Of a DNA stretch of 64,000 nt, positions 61,954 to 64,000 are shown in pieces. The notes beneath the pieces were generated by a model. It worked only from the letters and a program-made list of their open reading frames with translations. It was not told the origin of the DNA and did no database searches. The DNA lies in contig JANQQU010000083.1 of the NCBI GenBank assembly GCA_028284905.1, forward strand, positions 17,181-81,180, read 5' to 3'. Positions within the stretch are counted from its first letter, which is position 1. Every line of letters begins with the position of its first letter. The translations under genes and the position numbers were made by a program. The stretch comes from Calditrichia bacterium (GTDB lineage Bacteria > Calditrichota > Calditrichia > RBG-13-44-9 > J075).

Positions 61954-63693
61954 TTAGATTTCAATGCCTAACACTTTTAAGACAGGACCAATTACTTCCG
62001 CAACGTCTAAATCAAATGTAATATTCCAAAAAAAGTCTCTGACTCTTCGTTTTTTGTCTATCAGTGGGTTTTTATCTTTGATCTTATAAAATATTACACC
62101 TGTGCCGACTCGAAGATTATCAAAGAATCTTGGCCGCAAACTGTTGATTGGTACAATCCCTCGGTAACCGATCCCTACGACAGGATTTCCGCCATTAAAA
62201 GCATCATCTATTTCATCATCTGAGCTAAGATTGGTTATTGTAACACCTGCAAAGAGGCTAAATCGTTTTAGGAATGCACCATCTACACCTTTGTATTTAG
62301 AGAGAGGTAAATCTTCGTTAACAGGCGAAAAATATAAGTGAAAAGAAGGATACAAAAATTGATAATTTCTTTCGGATATTATTTTGCCATAACCGATTTC
62401 AAAATTCAAATAACGTTTAGGAGACACATCAGGAATCACATTTTCAATGGCAAATGTTTTCTTTGGGTGATTATAAACCAGTGCTTTGTGTTTAAAAATT
62501 TTTCGAACTTCATTTGCTATCGTGGTAAGTTGGTTCTCTTGTTTAAGTCTTAATTCATATAGATTATTAATGGGATTAATAATTCTTGATATAATATTAT
62601 TCTTATCACTTCCGGAGAAAAAGGACTCATTAATAGCATCCAAGAAATCATCATCAATAATTCTACCAAAAAATTCTAAAAGTAATCTGAATTCTCGATA
62701 ATTTACATTTGGATTTTCATTGATACCATTTCGATCAAATGAAGCTTTTCGTTTAATAACATCTATAAACCCTTTGGAATTATTCACTCTAAAGAGCGTG
62801 TCAATTAATTGAGCAATTTCAAATAAAGTATATTGCTCAATGAAACTTGCCGGCTGATGGTCCAAGATTGATAAGGATTTAGTTTTAGAAATTTCTTTGT
62901 TATCATTTGTAATTAAATGGTATAATAGTAAGTTAGATTGAAGTGTTTTAGACCAAATATGATCAAATGTGGCGCTTGATAATTGAATATGCCCCTGAGT
63001 AGCGAGACTATTAATTTTTTGTTTAAATCTATCAAAAAAGGTTTTGGAAGAATAGTAAAAATTGTGTTCAAATTTTCTTTCATTTTCCTTGATTTGATCG
63101 TTTAAATCTTTTGCATCTTTGACTTTTTTCTCAATGACTTTCCAAAAAGATTCAAATGTATCGTTATTTAGCGATATTTTATTTTCACATTTTATATTAT
63201 TCTTTACAAGCTCGTACCAATCAAATAAATCCCTTTTAGTATGACCAAAATTGAAGTCATTGTTTTTTAAACTTTTAACCACCGCACTAGATATCTTTTT
63301 CTCTAAATTCTTATTATCATCAGAACTGTAAAAAGTAAATTCGAATTTATAATTTAGATATGGATTTAGTGGACCCACTTTTAATTTAAAGTTCTTATCA
63401 TCCCCTGTAGTTCTATTCCATATTGATTCACCGTTCCGGAAGTTGCCTTCTTTTGGAGCAAAACCTAAAGGTAATGGTTTCAAAAATTTTTCATCAAACC
63501 ATCTGACTTTTACTTTTTGAATTTTTTTATCTACATTACTACTGATGAAGAACTCTGAATCAAATGGAACTTTTTCCAAAAAATTTCCAGAGCCCAAATC
63601 AATCTTGACCTCCTTTATTTCCTGAGCATAAATGCTGTTAAACAAAAAAGCGGTTAGCAGAATTAAGCTATATAGACATCCTTTTAAGCGCAT
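61954..63693 (-). CDS. Large secreted hypothetical protein, possible outer-membrane C-terminus
   Basis: 579 residues with signal peptide MRLKGCLYSLILLTAFLFNS ending IYAQE. The N-terminal 130 residues are beta-rich and Ig-like (KIQKVKVRWFDEKFLKPLPL). The middle is helical and lysine-rich. The C-terminal 170 residues alternate hydrophobic strands and glycine (KRFSLFAGVTITNLSSDD, GNPVVGIGYRGIVPINS, NLRVGTGVIFYKIKD), suggesting an outer-membrane barrel or a membrane-associated fold. No family is recognised. The gene is markedly AT-rich compared with the rest of the window, a sign of transfer. Confidence 0.68.
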   Translation of the reverse strand: MRLKGCLYSLILLTAFLFNSIYAQEIKEVKIDLGSGNFLEKVPFDSEFFISSNVDKKIQKVKVRWFDEKFLKPLPLGFAPKEGNFRNGESIWNRTTGDDKNFKLKVGPLNPYLNYKFEFTFYSSDDNKNLEKKISSAVVKSLKNNDFNFGHTKRDLFDWYELVKNNIKCENKISLNNDTFESFWKVIEKKVKDAKDLNDQIKENERKFEHNFYYSSKTFFDRFKQKINSLATQGHIQLSSATFDHIWSKTLQSNLLLYHLITNDNKEISKTKSLSILDHQPASFIEQYTLFEIAQLIDTLFRVNNSKGFIDVIKRKASFDRNGINENPNVNYREFRLLLEFFGRIIDDDFLDAINESFFSGSDKNNIISRIINPINNLYELRLKQENQLTTIANEVRKIFKHKALVYNHPKKTFAIENVIPDVSPKRYLNFEIGYGKIISERNYQFLYPSFHLYFSPVNEDLPLSKYKGVDGAFLKRFSLFAGVTITNLSSDDEIDDAFNGGNPVVGIGYRGIVPINSLRPRFFDNLRVGTGVIFYKIKDKNPLIDKKRRVRDFFWNITFDLDVAEVIGPVLKVLGIEI

Positions 63694-64000
63694 AACTATT
63701 ACCTACCCACTGTCTAAAATTATGAGTATTAGAATTACTGGAAATACTTTCCGTCCTGCTGAATTAACTTGTTTTGCTTTCGTTTAAAATAGCAGCAGCC
63801 AATTTTGACATCGCTTAAAGCCTTAGCCTGGCCCTATACCTTTTCTAAAAGCAACATGCAAGAGCTAGCAAGGCTGTGTAGAATGGAAAATTTTTTTATA
63901 AATAAGTGCTTGGACAAAAATAAGTTTTGAATAAAAGTTTTAGCTATTATTTTTGATTATGAGCCGAAAAAAAAGATATATCGATCAATTAAGCGAAACA
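63694..64000. other. AT-rich right end of the window
   Basis: 307 bases with no complete gene. An ATG at 63959 opens a frame MSRKKKIYRSIKRN that runs off the window, but there is no ribosome site, so a coding start here is only possible. Confidence 0.4.

Noticed and set aside
63959..64000. Start of a gene at the right edge
   Set aside because: Only 14 codons are visible and no ribosome site precedes the ATG.

Overview
The window looks like a Gram-negative member of the FCB superphylum outside Bacteroidota proper, for example Calditrichota, KSB1 or Ignavibacteriota; the exact phylum is not settled. Six proteins end in the type A C-terminal sorting domain of the type IX secretion system (PNPFNP-type motif, GVYFL, KKMLLLR end). 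A PorD-like DUF4835 protein is present. A heptosyltransferase implies LPS, and a YtxJ homologue suggests bacillithiol. Most genes have strong Shine-Dalgarno sequences (AGGAGG type), unlike typical Bacteroidota, yet the tRNA-Leu promoter fits the Bacteroidota TTTG / TAnnTTTG pattern.

Positions 1-21 kb are mainly housekeeping: a partial aldehyde dehydrogenase; the minus-strand block SRP RNA - dnaX - ybaB - recR - ytxJ; class I aldolase; DUF1223; DUF4835; YchF; RNase HII; a thioredoxin-like/YkgJ pair; YkvA; two LMW-phosphatase-fold proteins, one lacking its nucleophile; a GT9 heptosyltransferase; the hslV-hslU-argF operon with a clear terminator; and rpoN.

Positions 21-28 kb hold a TauE transporter and a minus-strand set: chorismate-lyase-like protein, halogenase-like flavoprotein, acyl-CoA thioesterase, drug/metabolite-transporter-like protein and PaaK-like ligase. 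This could be a small aromatic-acid (4-hydroxybenzoate type) pathway. A ChbG/YdjC deacetylase precedes it.

Positions 28-53 kb are an exoprotein region. It has two tandem paralogues with HAF repeats and a papain-like Cys-His-Asp domain. It then has a five-gene block in which two cohesin-like, T9SS-tagged proteins flank three proteases (M12, M12, S8), each ending in the same module plus a dockerin-like pair of calcium loops. A TolB-like lipoprotein and an M14 carboxypeptidase follow. The block suggests a surface-tethered protease complex built on cohesin-dockerin logic, and is the strongest candidate here for an undescribed system.

Positions 53-64 kb hold a 1327-residue zinc-ribbon/kinase-like/TPR/beta-helix transmembrane protein with substituted kinase catalytic residues, a tRNA-Leu with a degenerate copy of its 3' half 0.9 kb downstream, and an AT-rich segment with a large SIR2-domain protein (possible phage defence), an Ig-like lipoprotein and a large secreted protein. 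Several unrelated palindromic intergenic elements are scattered through the window.
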